DNA of 64,000 nucleotides from Scortum barcoo (taxonomy: Eukaryota > Chordata > Actinopteri > Centrarchiformes > Terapontidae): positions 19,624,643 through 19,688,642 of the forward strand of contig CM041531.1 in assembly GCA_023238725.1 (NCBI GenBank), in the 5' to 3' direction. Shown piece by piece: positions 1 to 13,400 of this stretch (positions are counted from its first letter, which is position 1; every line of letters starts with the position of its first letter). The notes beneath the pieces were generated by a model. That model saw nothing but the letters and a program-made list of their open reading frames with translations, searched no databases and was not told the DNA's origin. A program made the position numbers and the translations under genes.

Positions 1-2446
1 TGGGGACAGAAAAACGCTGCCAAACTTAGCAAGAAATAATGATGACAAATAAAACATTGATGTGTTTCATTTTAATTGATTTCTATGTTCAATAATGACA
101 CAAGTTTTTCTCTATGATTTTCAATTAGCATTATGGTGAACACAGGGGGAGAGCAGTTTGTCACCTCGCAGGTCTGTCGCTCTGTCCATGTTACGTCTCC
201 ACTTTCCTCCTGCATTCAAAAAAGTTGAAGGTGAGGTGAACCAGAGACTTCGCAGTAGGTGTGAATGTGAATGCGTTGGCTGTCTCTGCGTTCCGAGTTT
301 GTAAATGTATCCACTCAAAAATCCCACAATGCAATGTGCCACATTTCTTAAATGCAAGAATTATGGCTGTGAGTGCTGACGTCAAAAGATAATCACTATT
401 AAATGCCTAAAATCTCACCCACCATTTATGGCCAACCATTGAGTCAAATATAGTGTCTATTATATAGGAAGTATTGAATAAGGGAGTGAATCCAGAAACA
501 CCTTATCACTCTATCAAACAAGATCTACTTTATCTCATGCAATTTAAACCACAACTAGCAGACACGACGCTTGGAAAGAGACAGTCAAAAGCGTCATAAA
601 GAAAATCTATAGGTTCCTCTTCCTTTGAACTTACACACAAATGAGAGTTTCATGTTTCAAGGCGCGTTATAATTATTTACTTCAGTAATCCACAGCTTCA
701 CAGTGTCCCCACCTCAAAGTTGCAGAGTACTTTAATGTAATTTTTTATCATGCCACTGAAAGAGGCTTCTGACATAAAAGGGGAAAATTCAGTATTATTT
801 CATCAACATTTTTTTAAAGAAATAACTTACTGTACGTCAGCAGATTGAGACTTGACTCAGACCCTAAGAAGTGACCGGTGAGCTTGGCAGACATGATCGC
901 TCTGTTCTGTGTGCACACTGACTCTGTTCTCCCTCTTCATTGACAGCCACTGAGGTCATCTGCTTGATGCATGATGACACACGAGGCAACAGAGTTTCTG
1001 GGACCCAAAAAACCCTCTTTTAAAATTGCGGTTTCTGTGTTAATGTGGCACAAACTGTACGTCTGCCGCACTCATGTGTGGCATTACTTGGATCAAAGGT
1101 GGTGACACACACTGCCAATGAGCATCAGACGTTCGCAATTGCCGCCTTCATTAGGTAAGGTAAGAGAAGGAGAACGGTTTTGTTTCAACACCCATTCTGC
1201 TCCCTCCGGAATAGGAGCATAGAAGGTGGCGGATTACACGCACACACGTTCGTAATTACACGTGCAGGCGCGCTCCCATGCAAATACACGCAAAGATCTA
1301 CACCCACACGCAGCTATTCACTCGTATGCAAGCACACTAAAAGGCGCACCACGAGCGCTGCACAGGTGGTGCCTCGTATGAGGTCTGCACTCCACATCAA
1401 AAGGACACCTCTGACATCTCAGATCGCTCACAAATGATGATGCACAGAGATCTTTTGCCACTACAAAGGCAGAACAAAAGAACTGACATGAAAGAGAAGT
1501 CAATAAACATAAGGCGTTTAATAAAACATTTTTTCGGCTGAATTCACTACAAAGGTTTTCACTGTTTTTCCTCTCAGACGACACAACAAAAAGAAAAAAG
1601 CGAGAACTGTTGAGTCACATGATTGACTGGCAACAATCCAGTAATTTTCTGTCAGGATGGGCCTGCCCTGGTTAGACTGCAGAAACGTGAGGGCAACTGA
1701 AGGCAGCGTTGTGGTGTCAGTGAAAAGACATACACGTATGTGTGCGCAGAGGAGGTCTGTGGGTAAAAAAAAAAGTCCCCGTTGCAATGACGTGCTGTGC
1801 ACACGCGGACACAGAGGCTCACAACTCGTACCAAATAGGACCAGCATCAAAGTATGCTGCACACAACCTCACAAGCCGTGCTGGAAATACACACACACAC
1901 ACAGCAGCCCAGTGCAGAGGCGGCTGAGTGAGTAGGAGCGGTGGCTTACAGATGTTCAGTGTCCCACAGCAGTTGTTGGAGCTACAGTGAAGTGTCAGCC
2001 CAGGAGGACGGAGAGCCGAGGCACAGCAGCATAGAAACAGAATGGAACATGAGGTCACACTCAAAGCCTCGCAGCCCACAGCACCTCAAACTGCTGGGCC
2101 TGCCAACAGCCTGCAAGCAAACATCAAGTCAACACGAGTCAGGGTGGGGGGGGCTAGATGATGACTAATCTGAATTTCATCATTTTCAGGTATTGGACGT
2201 TTTTTTCTAACATTATTGTGCTCCTCGGCATTGTTCAATAAGCCGAGACAAAAGGGGCGAAGTAAGTCGTGGAACGTTACCAATATGGGGGAAAGTAACA
2301 CAGCGTTGTTAAAATATGTAAACTTAATAAAACAAAAACAAAAAATACATAAAATTAGTTTCAAACAAAAAAATAAAACAAAATGAGTTTCTGATCAGAT
2401 AGTTTGTAGACAAGTGATTTTCAGAAACTTAATTTACACTTATAGC
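1..2446. other. Intergenic, no gene seen
   Basis: Short frames on both strands resemble no known protein. A degenerate CA-rich patch lies near 1230-1340, an ATGCAAAT octamer at 1279 and a TGACGTCA at 377-384. In the inferred cluster order irx5a would lie to the left, outside the window, and no part of it was recognised here. Confidence 0.6.
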
Positions 2447-2838
2447 ATACATGTATAAGTGATAAGGCTGTCTATGAAGACCACAACTATAGTGCGTTAT
2501 GGAGGCATTTATAGTGAATTATAATGCAATCACAATGCTTTATGACTATACTTATAAACACACATAATGCTTTCTCATGCACTATATCAACAGTAATATA
2601 CTATTAGAGATGTGACTTAAAATTAATTGTAAGCTCAAGCATACTATGTACTGGACTAGTTAAAAACTAAAGGTTGATTGATGGGGCTTATAATACATTA
2701 TGACTACCTAGACTCACTACAACAATAAACTGTAATTGTGTTGTCTTAAAGCATTATGATTGCATTATAATTTACTGAATGCTCTCATAATACATTTTAA
2801 ATGTGGTTTTCATAGAAAGTGTTAACACTTACATGTAT
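2447..2838. mobile_element. Palindromic MITE-like element with long inverted arms
   Basis: The left arm (2447 to about 2550) and right arm (about 2740 to 2838) are imperfect inverted copies over roughly 100 bases. Matching blocks, read with the right arm reverse-complemented, include ATACATGT at the tips, TCTATGAA-ACCACA, and AATTATAATGCAATCA followed by AATGCTTTA. The centre is AT-rich with no open frame. This is the form of a non-autonomous DNA transposon that moves with another element's transposase. I did not find a clear target-site duplication, and the family is not assigned. Confidence 0.7.
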
Positions 2839-4554
2839 TCTAACCGAGTGACTCAGCACAGTAGGTTGGCAAAACATAATATTCTGAGGCTGAATAAAAG
2901 ACTAAACACACGACTGTCAATATTTTGTTTGGATGTTCAGCTCATGAAAAAAAAAAACATTTTACTTTGCCAACTCTAATTTAAGTCCAGGCCAACAACA
3001 CACTGTAGGTGTAGTACAGCGCAGAAATTCTACAGCAGTTACTTTGGTACCTCATAAGTAAAACGGACTTTACTTGACATCTTGTATGTCCACTGTAAAT
3101 CTCTGCAAAAAGTGAGGTTTGTTTGAGAGTTGAGTGACAGCAATTGCTCCTAAGTTACTGGGCAGGGGGGAAGCTGCATAAATGGTAGTTAACATTAACT
3201 CACTGCTTTTCCAGGTGGTCTGTGCCAAGGTGAAAATGGTCCTGGTCAGAGGTCAATCTAGTCTGTTTTTTTCTTCTCTCTGATGTGGCGATGTAAAATG
3301 CCTGTTGGCGTTTAGACACCTCCCAAAGCTTTTCCTGTTGGAGAGACCCCTTGCACTAGTGTGTCCAAGTTCTCCCATGCTGGTTTTGGCCTCAGACACC
3401 CAACCCTGACTGCATGAAGTATCCTGAAGACAAATCCAGATGAAACCAACTGGTGATTTCCTCTGTGTTTCAACATTCTGTGTACTATTTCAAGTAGATG
3501 ATGCAATATAATTCAAAAGTTCGCTTGATGCAGTTATTTTTGATGTTTAAAATGACTAAGCCTGTTCCTTTTTCCCCCCATTTCAAACATTCATTGCTGG
3601 CTTTTTCATGTTTTTATGCGCAAATGTAACAGTGGGTGTGAGGGTGTTGTGTTTGTCTGTGTGTACACGCTGAGGCGCAGACTTAAGCCGACTGAAGGAT
3701 CACACGCACACGGTAGTGTAACATGAATATTCTGCTTTGCGTCTGGCTTCTGTGGTCTCCCTCGGTATGGGGAGCCGTGTAGCTGAGGGTGGGGGTGGTG
3801 GTCGGGAAGGGTTACACTCTCTAATGGGCTACCCAGGGACCTGACGCCGCTCTCCAGAGACACATGGGCTCCATACATCCCAGCCTGCAGCCTTTGTCAA
3901 AATGCACACTTCCTCAGATATTCCTTTTCAAATCTATTAACTCCAAACTCAAATCCACACCCAATTAGGCTAAGCAGGCCAACTTCTTAGGAACTGTATG
4001 AGACACATGGCATGAGGATGCTCTGATGTGGCGTGTATATAGGTGCATGTTTGCTTACGATTATGAGGTGGGAGTGTGTGAGACAATGTAGTGAAATTAG
4101 AGTTGGTCCCTCAGACAATCTATGTGCCCACTTCTGGTGAGAGATGATTTCCACCAATGCTCATCAGGATTACACCACAGAGGTTCATCAAGACAAATAA
4201 TTAGCAAATTAAGAGATACATATAGAGGCAATGGTAAAAACGCTATCCAGCAGTTGCACGAAGCTGACTAAACTTTAAACAAGTCTTAATAGTTCTTAAT
4301 AGATTGTTAGATAATCTGGGATTTCAAGTATGCATGAATGAAGTGTGGATGTGAACTTTCTTCCATCTGAATGCACATCTGTGTGTGCACAATTGAAATG
4401 TATGTGCATCAATCAAAGTCTGCATGTTCTGTGTGCATTTCTGTATGTGGATGGCTCTATAATGTAGTTGAGTGACTGCACATTTGTATCTGTATCATAA
4501 TTTGCATGTGATTCTGTGTGTGTGTGCGCGTGTGTGTGTTTCACCTGTCTCCAT
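2839..4554. other. Intergenic, no gene seen
   Basis: AT-rich, with a TG-rich patch at about 4510-4540. No frame resembles a known protein. Confidence 0.55.
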
Positions 4555-4745
4555 GACCACCATGGAAAGCAGCGTGCCTCCTGCCCCCTTTAATCAGAGT
4601 AGGACAATGGTGAGGCTAAAGCCGCCTTATCTCGACACAATCAGATTAGAGAGGATTGCTGCTCTGCTAAGCACCACAAAGTAAAGCCCCCCCTTCCCGG
4701 ATCAAGATGATTTGATTAATAATTTGTGATCATATTATCCTTTAA
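4555..4745. promoter_or_regulatory. Candidate conserved regulatory element
   Basis: The texture changes from repeat-rich to complex sequence with TTTAATCAG, GCCTTATCTC (GATA type), CAGATTAGA and TTGATTAATAATTTG. No coding frame fits. Low-grade call by eye. Confidence 0.28.
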
Positions 4746-5274
4746 GAAGCATAAATTGTTTTATTTTTATTTATTTATTTTCCATTTGTTTCTATTTTTT
4801 CCCTACAGTTCCTAAGGCTAAATAGAGATTGAAAGATTATCTTCCCCACCTGAGCAAGTGCTCTCTCCTCCCTCCCACTCTTTCTCCCTCAATTCATTTC
4901 TCCCCTCTACTTACTCGAGGTGCTTTGTTGTTCCGCCAGTGGCCAGATGGGGGTGCCATGACTGCTGCACACAGTGGGGGCCTCCTCCACACCTAATCTC
5001 ATCAAAATAAACATGCCAGCAGTTGTCAGCTTCTCCAGCAGCGAGAGGCAGGGAGGGAGGGTGCTATAGAAACAGGTCAGGCTAATCATGCATATAATTG
5101 CATTTTGACATTTTGGGCTACTGGGACCAGACCTTTGGATATCAGGTTATCCTCGAAGCACTTAAGTGATTAACAAATGAAAATGCGGCTCTGAAACTTA
5201 ATTAGATATTATGTCTCCATCCATGCCTACGGGGTGGAGTTTTAAGGTAGCTGTTGTAAGTGAGTGGGTATGTG

Positions 5275-5332
5275 TGGGGAGGAAGGAGAGGTGGGGAGGG
5301 GAGTGGGGAGGAAGGAGAGGTGGGGAGGGGGG
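5275..5332. repeat. G-rich 29-bp tandem duplication
   Basis: The unit TGGGGAGGAAGGAGAGGTGG with GGAGGGGAG is present about 1.9 times (5275-5303, then 5304 on). It is all purine apart from T and has several GGGG runs. Confidence 0.8.
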
Positions 5333-5706
5333 GGCACTGTATTTAGTTAAATCAGGAAACATCACAGGTGGGGAAACAGGTTTTCTTCTACGTCACTCAA
5401 GACACATTGCTGTACAAATAATTTATTTCCAAAATGTATCACTTCCATTTTGTGGAGAAAGTAGTTCTTAAGCAAATCACTCAATATTCACTGCAGTTGG
5501 CGATTAAAGTGTTTCTGATTTATAGTCTCCAGACTGCACATATGACCCAGGTCGCAATTGTTATTAAATGGCACGGAAGTGAGAACACTTCATCATTAGC
5601 ATGCTTCAACTTCCTTACTCACTCTTAGGAATAATTACAGTTACCCTCCCTTGTGGCACAGTTAAGGAAAGTAAACATTTATCCTCCATTTTCATCAAAA
5701 AGCCGC

Positions 5707-5796
5707 TTTGGGCAGTGAGAAGCCTGCCTCTCTCCCTCTTTCTTTCTCTCTTGCTCTCTCTCACTCACACTCACACTCACACACACACACACACAA
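5707..5796. repeat. CT-rich tract followed by CA microsatellite
   Basis: CTCTCC/CTTTCT sequence passes into CACTCA and then a CA run. The Ser/Leu and His/Thr frames here are artefacts. Confidence 0.85.
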
Positions 5797-7540
5797 GAGT
5801 AAATTGTTCACATTAGGGAGGTGTAAGCAGCCGCGGGTTATCACAATACCATTCTGCTAGATCAAAATTCAGTTGCAAAGAAGAAGAGACCCCAGGATTA
5901 AATTACTCAGCTGGTCTGCAGGATTTTTAAATATTACCTTGTGTTTTCCAAAATCAGTAAACAGCATAGGCAAAACAGAACACCTCCTATTATCTATAGC
6001 ACAGGTTCATTTGACAAAAATGAAGAAGTTACTGCTGACTTAGTGTGGAATAAACTAGTTGCGAATCCCTAGGTATTGCACGATCTTGTCTTCCTCTTAT
6101 GTAAAGCATCATATCATTTCTTTCAAAGCAAACAAAGTGTGCAGTTCAAGTTTATGAATACAATGCAATGCTATGTTCTTTGGTTTGTGTTGTGTGTTTC
6201 GAGGAATTGTATGAAATTAAGTATTGTCTATACAGCAACTGCTATATACTATGGTTTCAAAAATATTAATATCACAACAATCATTTGCTGAGAAGAAAAA
6301 TTTGCCACTTTTATTTTGAAAGCTACACTCTACACTTTCTGAAGGGCCCTGTATGTTTTGTTTTTTTTCCCCCCCAAACCCTCCACCCTGCAGATAATAA
6401 TTATACAAGACTCTGATGTCAGTAGAGTAATAGGGCGTTCCCCACAGGACGACCCAAGTGGAGATCTCACCGACCACCACCTGATTGTCCGCTCACCACT
6501 CATCTTACCCCCATGTTGGAACCAGCTCTTGAACACGATTAGCTACTTTTCCACTTTACTAATTCATGGGCCAACTTAAGCCTCTGAACACTGAGGGCAC
6601 AATCCAACCCCTTATCTTCCTTTATCATTCTCTAGTCTATCTGCACTGCTTTTGTCCCTGTAAAGTACAGATCCACTCCATTTCATTGACCCGTTTCCTT
6701 GTCCTCCTTCTGCTCCAGCAGATTTGGTAACCCATCACCACGGGGTTCACTCTTCCATCCATAACAATGAATCCCCCTGCAATGCTTTACCTGGAGCCCA
6801 TCTAAGCTACCTTAAAACTTGTGAGAAATAACATCATTCAGTCAGGTGTTCCACAGTGTCAACCTTGTCCTTTAGTTTATTAATGGTACATGTTCCTCTG
6901 TCTAAGAAATATGACATTTTCTTTAGTATACAGCTACACACAAGTGTGAAATTAAGCAGTGGTTTTATCTTGAGTAGCCCTTAAATGACTACAACTGGAC
7001 CTCACTCACATTGTCACAGCAGATCCTGTCAGTGAGTGGGTTTGACATAATATGTTCAACTTCACGCTGATCAGCTATATAGGGGCACAACGACAGTTCA
7101 TGACAAGATGATATATTTGCCACTGATTAACTTTGGAGCTACACTACATGTTGACTGTGACTGTGTCTTACTTCTGATGGAAATGTTTTAACACAGTTAA
7201 CAAGGCGCTGATCTTGAATCCTGCTCAGTGTGTCTTGCAAGTTTTAAATACGCTGCAGTGGCAACAGCATTATCTGGCCACGGTATAATTCACGAGTTAC
7301 GTTTCATCTAATTCAGGGTCATTGTAGGACAAGTATTTCAAGTATTTAAACACACAAGTATCAATAGTATCAAATATAATGTGGACATGTGAATGCTGAG
7401 GCTGTCAGCCCCCTCCACCCTATTCCATTCAGAGCTCATCATGAGCACAAGGGCTGTGATGAAGACATGGCTCCCGACAGACGTCCTGGACCATGTCTGT
7501 GTTTGTGCCTCCACTTCATGCGACAACAACAGCCGTCAGT

Positions 7541-9709
7541 CAGAGAGGAGAGGTGGGGAAAGGGAGGGAGGCTGGGGGAGAGGGAGGAGGAGGTTGGGGC
7601 TGAGGATGTGGGAGGGTGAACGAGGAAAGACTGGGCCTCAGCTGTCAGCTCCGTGCACTCACATATGGTTCAGTGTCCTAGTAGCACTATGTTAAATGAC
7701 AAAGAGCCTTTCCTCGCCATCATCATAGACAGACACACCTTTATAGGCACCTCTGTCTCTAGATCTGCACACATATGGATGTACACACACACATGCACAC
7801 ACACACACCTACCTGCATTTTCAGATATGCACAATACCACACAGCCACATATATACACAAGTATGCACACACAAAAACATGCACAAAGCACATTCGCAGG
7901 CAGGCATACTCATCTCCTGCATTTTGCATAGGTGACACTTTTCATTATTCAAAGCTTCTTTCTGGGGATGTGGTGTGCACATCGAGAGGCGACATGCACT
8001 CTCTCCAAACAAGGTACACCTTAATTATGCATGCTCAGACTACAGGCATTGCATTTTGGTTCTGCATGTGTGTGTATGAGTCTGTCTATTTATGTAGGCT
8101 TTGTGCTCACTCGCCTAATTGTAAGAGTTTATATGTGGGACATTTGTGCATGTGTCCTGAGTGTGAGCATTCTCAGCATACTGCCATGTCTCTATATGCA
8201 TATGTCTTTATATGTAGATAGTTGCCACTTCTCTGTGTATACCTGCACATACAGGATACAATATCTTCATATATACATCCTTGTAAGTCTACACGTGCAT
8301 ATGAACATCTATGACGAAGCGGGTGTTAAATTTCCATATTATCTGCAAACAAGCCACTCTGAACTCCATTGAATAGTGGTACAGTATGTTGCCCGTGCAA
8401 AAAAAGCTGGAGAAAGCCAGGCTACATTAGCAAAGTGCATTCAGTGTGAACAGATGAGATGCACTGTGTCATAAATGCCTCCCACCTGACCCGCCCCTCA
8501 TCAGAGCCAACTTCCGCCCTCGACAAACATATTTGTATTGTTGTTGTGTACTTAGTCTCTTTATCCGCCTGACAAGGTTTCAAACTTGCACGTCTCTCCC
8601 TGAAGAGACGGTGGTGATGAAACAATTCGAAAAGATGGCGGCTCCTGTCGTTCACTCGGCGTTACGGCTCACTGTGAAACACACAAGTAGGCTTTCATTT
8701 AGGCGATTACACCAGATTAAAATTTCCATTAATGTTAGGGAGTGCACGTTCCTTTAGAAGAGGCCTCCGCTTTGAGTGTCGACACAACAGCGCATTAGAA
8801 CAGTGAGCATCACATTAACCAGCAGCACTGGCAGCTCAGAGGTGCAGCAAGACAGGGATTTTCAGCTTGATTGGGTTTTCATCTTGGAGTAAAGGGATGA
8901 ATTATTTATTTTCCAACTTGAATGTGTGTGTGTGAGAGAATATACTGAAAAGTGTGTGTGTGTGTGTGTGTCTTTGTGTGTTTGCGATGGATGAAAAAGC
9001 CAAGCCAAGGTAAATACTTTAAAACATTCTACCTTTCTCTTGATGCAGAAAAACAACAAGCTTGAGGGTCAGAGTGCAACGTTCCCAAAAGTGAAATTCC
9101 AGCAATTATTCACGGGAGATCCACAGCGGGTGCTCAGGGCAACATGTCCGCACCCTTCAGTGGGCAGAGGAGACTGACAGCCCCATTATAAAACGGCCCG
9201 CGTGACAGATAAATATTTCAGACACAAATAAATAAAGGATGCCCGGCGTTTTCCCTCTGAATGACTTTTCACAGCCGAATGCCCACGGCCGCTTGCCCCG
9301 GGATCTCCTGACGGCACCCTTCACCCCCTCCCTCACTACCACCCCACCACCTATTCCACCTCAGGCTCTGTGCGACACCCCCAAACAGGCCACCAACCCC
9401 TTCTGATGATGCCCCCTCCCTCTTCTCTCTCTCTCTCTCCCTCGTGCACAAGACTATGGTCCTCCTCCTGCTCTGCAAATATCCCCTGGGCTGACCGCCC
9501 CTGGCAGCAGCATGCAGGTAAAGGCGCTGCTCCTCCATTTCTGGGTACAAAGAAGCAATTAATCTACGTGTCTGAGACAGAGTGTCTAGGAAGGCTTTCC
9601 TATTGTGATTCTGTGTGTGATTCACCTATTGTGTGGATCTCTCTCTGTCGAGCGAACTCGGAGAGCCACGGTCCATTGTTGCCCAGTAATTACTGTAATG
9701 TGTAGAATA
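7541..9709. other. Intergenic with purine-rich and CA/TG repeats
   Basis: A GGGAGG-type purine tract lies at 7546-7632, a CA run at 7782-7809 inside a wider CA/TG patch to about 8300, and a TG run at 8952-8970. A 148-residue frame at 7775-8221 is made by the CA repeats and is not a gene. Confidence 0.6.
8952..8970. repeat. TG microsatellite
   Basis: About nine uninterrupted GT units, continued by a short interrupted stretch. Confidence 0.9.
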
Positions 9710-10060
9710 CATGTTGAATTATAATGACTTTGTTCTCTTTTTTTTGGGATAATGTTACCTATGAGGTGATTACAAATGAGTTGGGTAGAAGATTCTCGTG
9801 GGATACGTTAAAATATAATAGATTTCATTTAATAGTAGATTAAGTGTGTTAAATGTCTGCGGCTGTAATAGGCATGGCTAAGCATCTCTTCTGCCCTCCC
9901 CAATAGTTTCTTATGGATTACCTCGCTCCATTTTATTAGAGCGGAGTGGCATCCCAGAGGAGCACAGTGTGATAATTCAATTAAGGGAAAAATTATGAGA
10001 TGTTCCTGTGGTTACAGTCTAAGAGAGGCCAGATGGGAATCTTGCAGCTACCCACTCCCT
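9710..10060. promoter_or_regulatory. Candidate conserved regulatory element
   Basis: Complex, non-repetitive sequence rich in ATTA-type cores (GAATTATAATGAC, GTGATTACAAATG, TTTTATTAGAGC, AATTCAATTAAGGG) between two repeat-rich stretches. By eye only. Confidence 0.33.
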
Positions 10061-12589
10061 TGCCTCCAAGCAAAGAGATGGAGACAGAGTGAGGAGAGAG
10101 AGACAGAGAGAGACAAAGCAGGAGAAAGAGAGCATCCCAACAGTATTGGCTCTTCTCTCTAAGGTATACACTGGGAAAAGGTAGGAGACAAGCGTAAGAT
10201 GAGAGATCAGAGTAAGTGATGGGAAATCTCAGATCAGCTTCCTCAAAATATAGAACAGTGTCCTTTGTTAAGGCTACATTTGTAGCAAAGTTTCAGGAAG
10301 TTGAAATCTCTGCCACGAACAGTGCTGAGAATGACTATTTCAACAGTAGGGGCCATATACTGTATGAAAAACCATGTAAATATCAGCACTGACAGGCATT
10401 GTACTTTAGGTATGAGACAAGAGCTTAATCTGGCTAGAATGCAGTCGTACTGACAGGTTTGCCTGTGTTGGACTCGTCCAAATGTTTCTTCTGTGTGTAC
10501 AGTAGTTTGGATATCAAGTTTTTTCTTTGATGTCCTGCTGGGCGGCACAGAGAAAGCAACTCTTCTACCAATGGGACTATTACACCAGACAAGCTGAAAT
10601 CCTGAGAACACAAGGTCTTTCTGACTGTCTTTTTGTCTGTCTCTCCTTCTTTCACTTTCCCCCTCTCCATCCTTCCCAATATTTCTCTTTCACAGTCTCC
10701 CTAACAAAAATCGTGTTGAGCGGTGTTAGCATTGAGATAAAAAGAACGCTAAAATATTAATGGAGGTGTGCTTTGTTCTGGCGAGCACAGAGATGTAGAG
10801 ACGGAGTTCTTCTAGAAACCAGGTCTGATTCATTAGCTGGGGTGTCTGTGTGAGGAAGTCCACAGAGGGCTGCCACATCCACTGAGAATGCCGGGTAGGC
10901 CACCCCCTCCCAACCGCGGTACCCCTCCTTCAAATCAAGCCCTCCTGTGTACTCTCTCCCCATCTCTTTCCTCCTTCCCCTTCATTCCCTCCATCATTAT
11001 CCCCCACGTTCTTATTCTCTCTGCAGTTCTTTAACCCCAAATTCTATTAAAACCTTGCTTTACTGTCATGCGAATTCTTCTCATATTATCCTCTCATCCT
11101 CCTCCTCCTCCTCTATAGAGATAAAATTCCATTTACCTCTCCCCAACCCAGCCCCCCTGTATGCATGTTGTTTGTTCCTTCTAATGCATCTCCAGATGTG
11201 GAACTGAAAGAAACAAAAACAAAACATGTCTCCCAGCTCCACTCCACACTACATCTTGGGGTAAACAAGCCCGAGACCTAAGCGCTAGGATCTGGTGCCG
11301 GTGCTACACTTTACACTTTACCCTCAGTGACTGCCTTTGAGAGGTAAAGCGCTACGTATTCACACACACGTTTGAATTATGCCGGGCTGTGCCGGGGAAG
11401 ACTGCACCACAGGGAGAGTCCAGCCTCTTTCCCCATCTCTCTTTTCTCTCATCTTTCACTCCAGCTCACTTTCCTCTTTCCCTGTGAGACAACGATGATC
11501 AAACCATACTGAGTGGACACAGTCCCTCCACAAACTGGAGAGGGGAAAAACCTAGAGAGAATAACAGAAAGAGAGACGGAAATTATAGACTCCTCCAAAA
11601 CTCCTTTCTTTTACAATCCCTTAAAAAAGATGAGCTGCTTCCCCAATGAATAGGGAACAGCTCATTGGGATAGTCTAAGAACAAGATTGGGGATTTCTGG
11701 GATATGTTTCATCTTTTTATATGCTCTCATTGAAAAAAAAATCAATAGAGCAACACAAGGGGAAAAAAAGGGGGAAGATAACAATGAGGCTAGATAAAGT
11801 TAAGTTTTCACAGATGTCTTGATATTTGTTAGAAAAGTACTACACTTGTGACTTTGTTTCAGGATTAAAACTTATTAACGTGGGTTTCTGTGTAAGAAAA
11901 CTCTTGAACAACAGCGACTTGCCAAAACATTATGCTGAAATCAGTGCATGACGAATTCTCCATTAATAGGTCGGAATTCATAACAGATGTACACGAGCTG
12001 CAGTGTCTGTTGTGGTTTATACGCATCTATTGTGGTTTGTTGGAATGCAGCTCTATTCGTGTTCAAATGGCTCGGAGTAGTCCAGTGGGAAGTTGGGGAA
12101 ATATGGGGACACTTGTTCTACTTGTTCTTTGTGTAAACAAGACTTGACAACCTTACCTGACGCAAGAGAGGGATAATGCACTGTACAACAGAAACCCAAC
12201 AACTGAGACGCTTATTGCCTGAAATAAACTGTTGTGAGTAGACAAGTGCAGATCATATTTGACATCCTCCTCCCAGCCACTCTGTTAGGTTTATGTTATT
12301 TTATATTGACTTTAAGTTGTTATCTCCATTTCGTTTGTTATGTTTTTGCTATACAAAATAGTATATGATGTATTATGCTATGTTGTGTTTAAATGAATAC
12401 AATTTGTTGTATTAGGGTGTGTACAAATGCACACATACTTACAAGCGAACACATACGCACACACTCCACACACTTTTACCTTCTCACACATGCAAAGCAT
12501 TCTCTTTCCTTCGCACACACACAAGCACCCTAGTGAGCAAACAAGCACACAGATGAGCCACGACAAGCTCAAAATCCCTTTATTACCTC
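10061..12589. other. Intergenic, no gene seen
   Basis: A GA-rich tract lies at about 10081-10135. Pyrimidine-rich segments near 10630-10700 and 10960-11120 give Ser/Leu frames that are not genes. Confidence 0.55.
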
Positions 12590-13400
12590 TCGTTGTGGAG
12601 AGGACGCAGAAGTGGCCCGCCAAGTGCTCCCCTCTCTCTGTATATAAACCCTTAAAACCTCGTCCCACAAACAATGAAAGGCCAGTGCAATCTGTAAGCA
12701 ACCCTGTTCCCATATGGGCCAGCCTGCCATGGGCCTCGTTTGCCTTTGTCCTGTGGCTCTCTGAGGGCCAAGCCCCGCACGCCCCAGCCTAGCTCCAGGC
12801 ATTTATTAAATATGCACCTTCCAGTTGCTGTGAAGAAAGATCCCAACCAGCTAATCTCATCACAGGCTGGGGACCCTCCACATATGTAAATCTACATCTG
12901 TTCCCCTTCAAAGAGAGAGATTCTCCAGGATTATCCCGCACACAGACCCAGACGCGTGCACATACACACATGGACATTCATGCACACCAAACACACACAA
13001 GCACACATAAGTGCTCGTTTCTCCCACATGGCCACTGCCAATCAAGAAGTCCCCCCTCTTGCCACATGTACTTGTGTGCCATCCTCTGACTCCAAACATA
13101 CCCTCCTTTCTCAATTAGCTTGATGACATGCAATGGCCAAGAAATTGCTCTTTGTGTCATTGCTTTGTATTTTCCTTGGTGGGAAGTGACAAGGCAAGGC
13201 CTTACAAAACCTGCCCCTTGCCTAAAGGCTATGGCTGGCATCGGGGTGCTGGGGCTGGGCCAGGGCCCATAAAGAGCAGCGCCAGAGGCCCAGGAAGCTG
13301 GCACCATACAGAGAGAAACATCCTATAGCGCCCTGGGATATCATTATACATCCCTGCAACACAGGATTAGCTTGCTCCCTGGCCGGGGGCTGCCACGAGA
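12590..13400. promoter_or_regulatory. Candidate conserved regulatory block
   Basis: A mostly non-repetitive, GC-richer stretch with GCATTTATTAAATATGC, AGCTAATCTCATCACAGG, CATTGCTTTGTATTTTCC and GCCCATAAAGAGC. A CA-rich stretch interrupts it at 12940-13010. Several frames overlap on both strands, which argues against any one being coding. Confidence 0.33.

Larger units (their letters stand above)
4746..7540. other. Intergenic, no gene seen
   Basis: Holds a T/A-rich run near 4760-4785, a G-rich tandem duplication at 5275 and a CT/CA tract at 5707-5796. No gene is supported. Confidence 0.55.
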
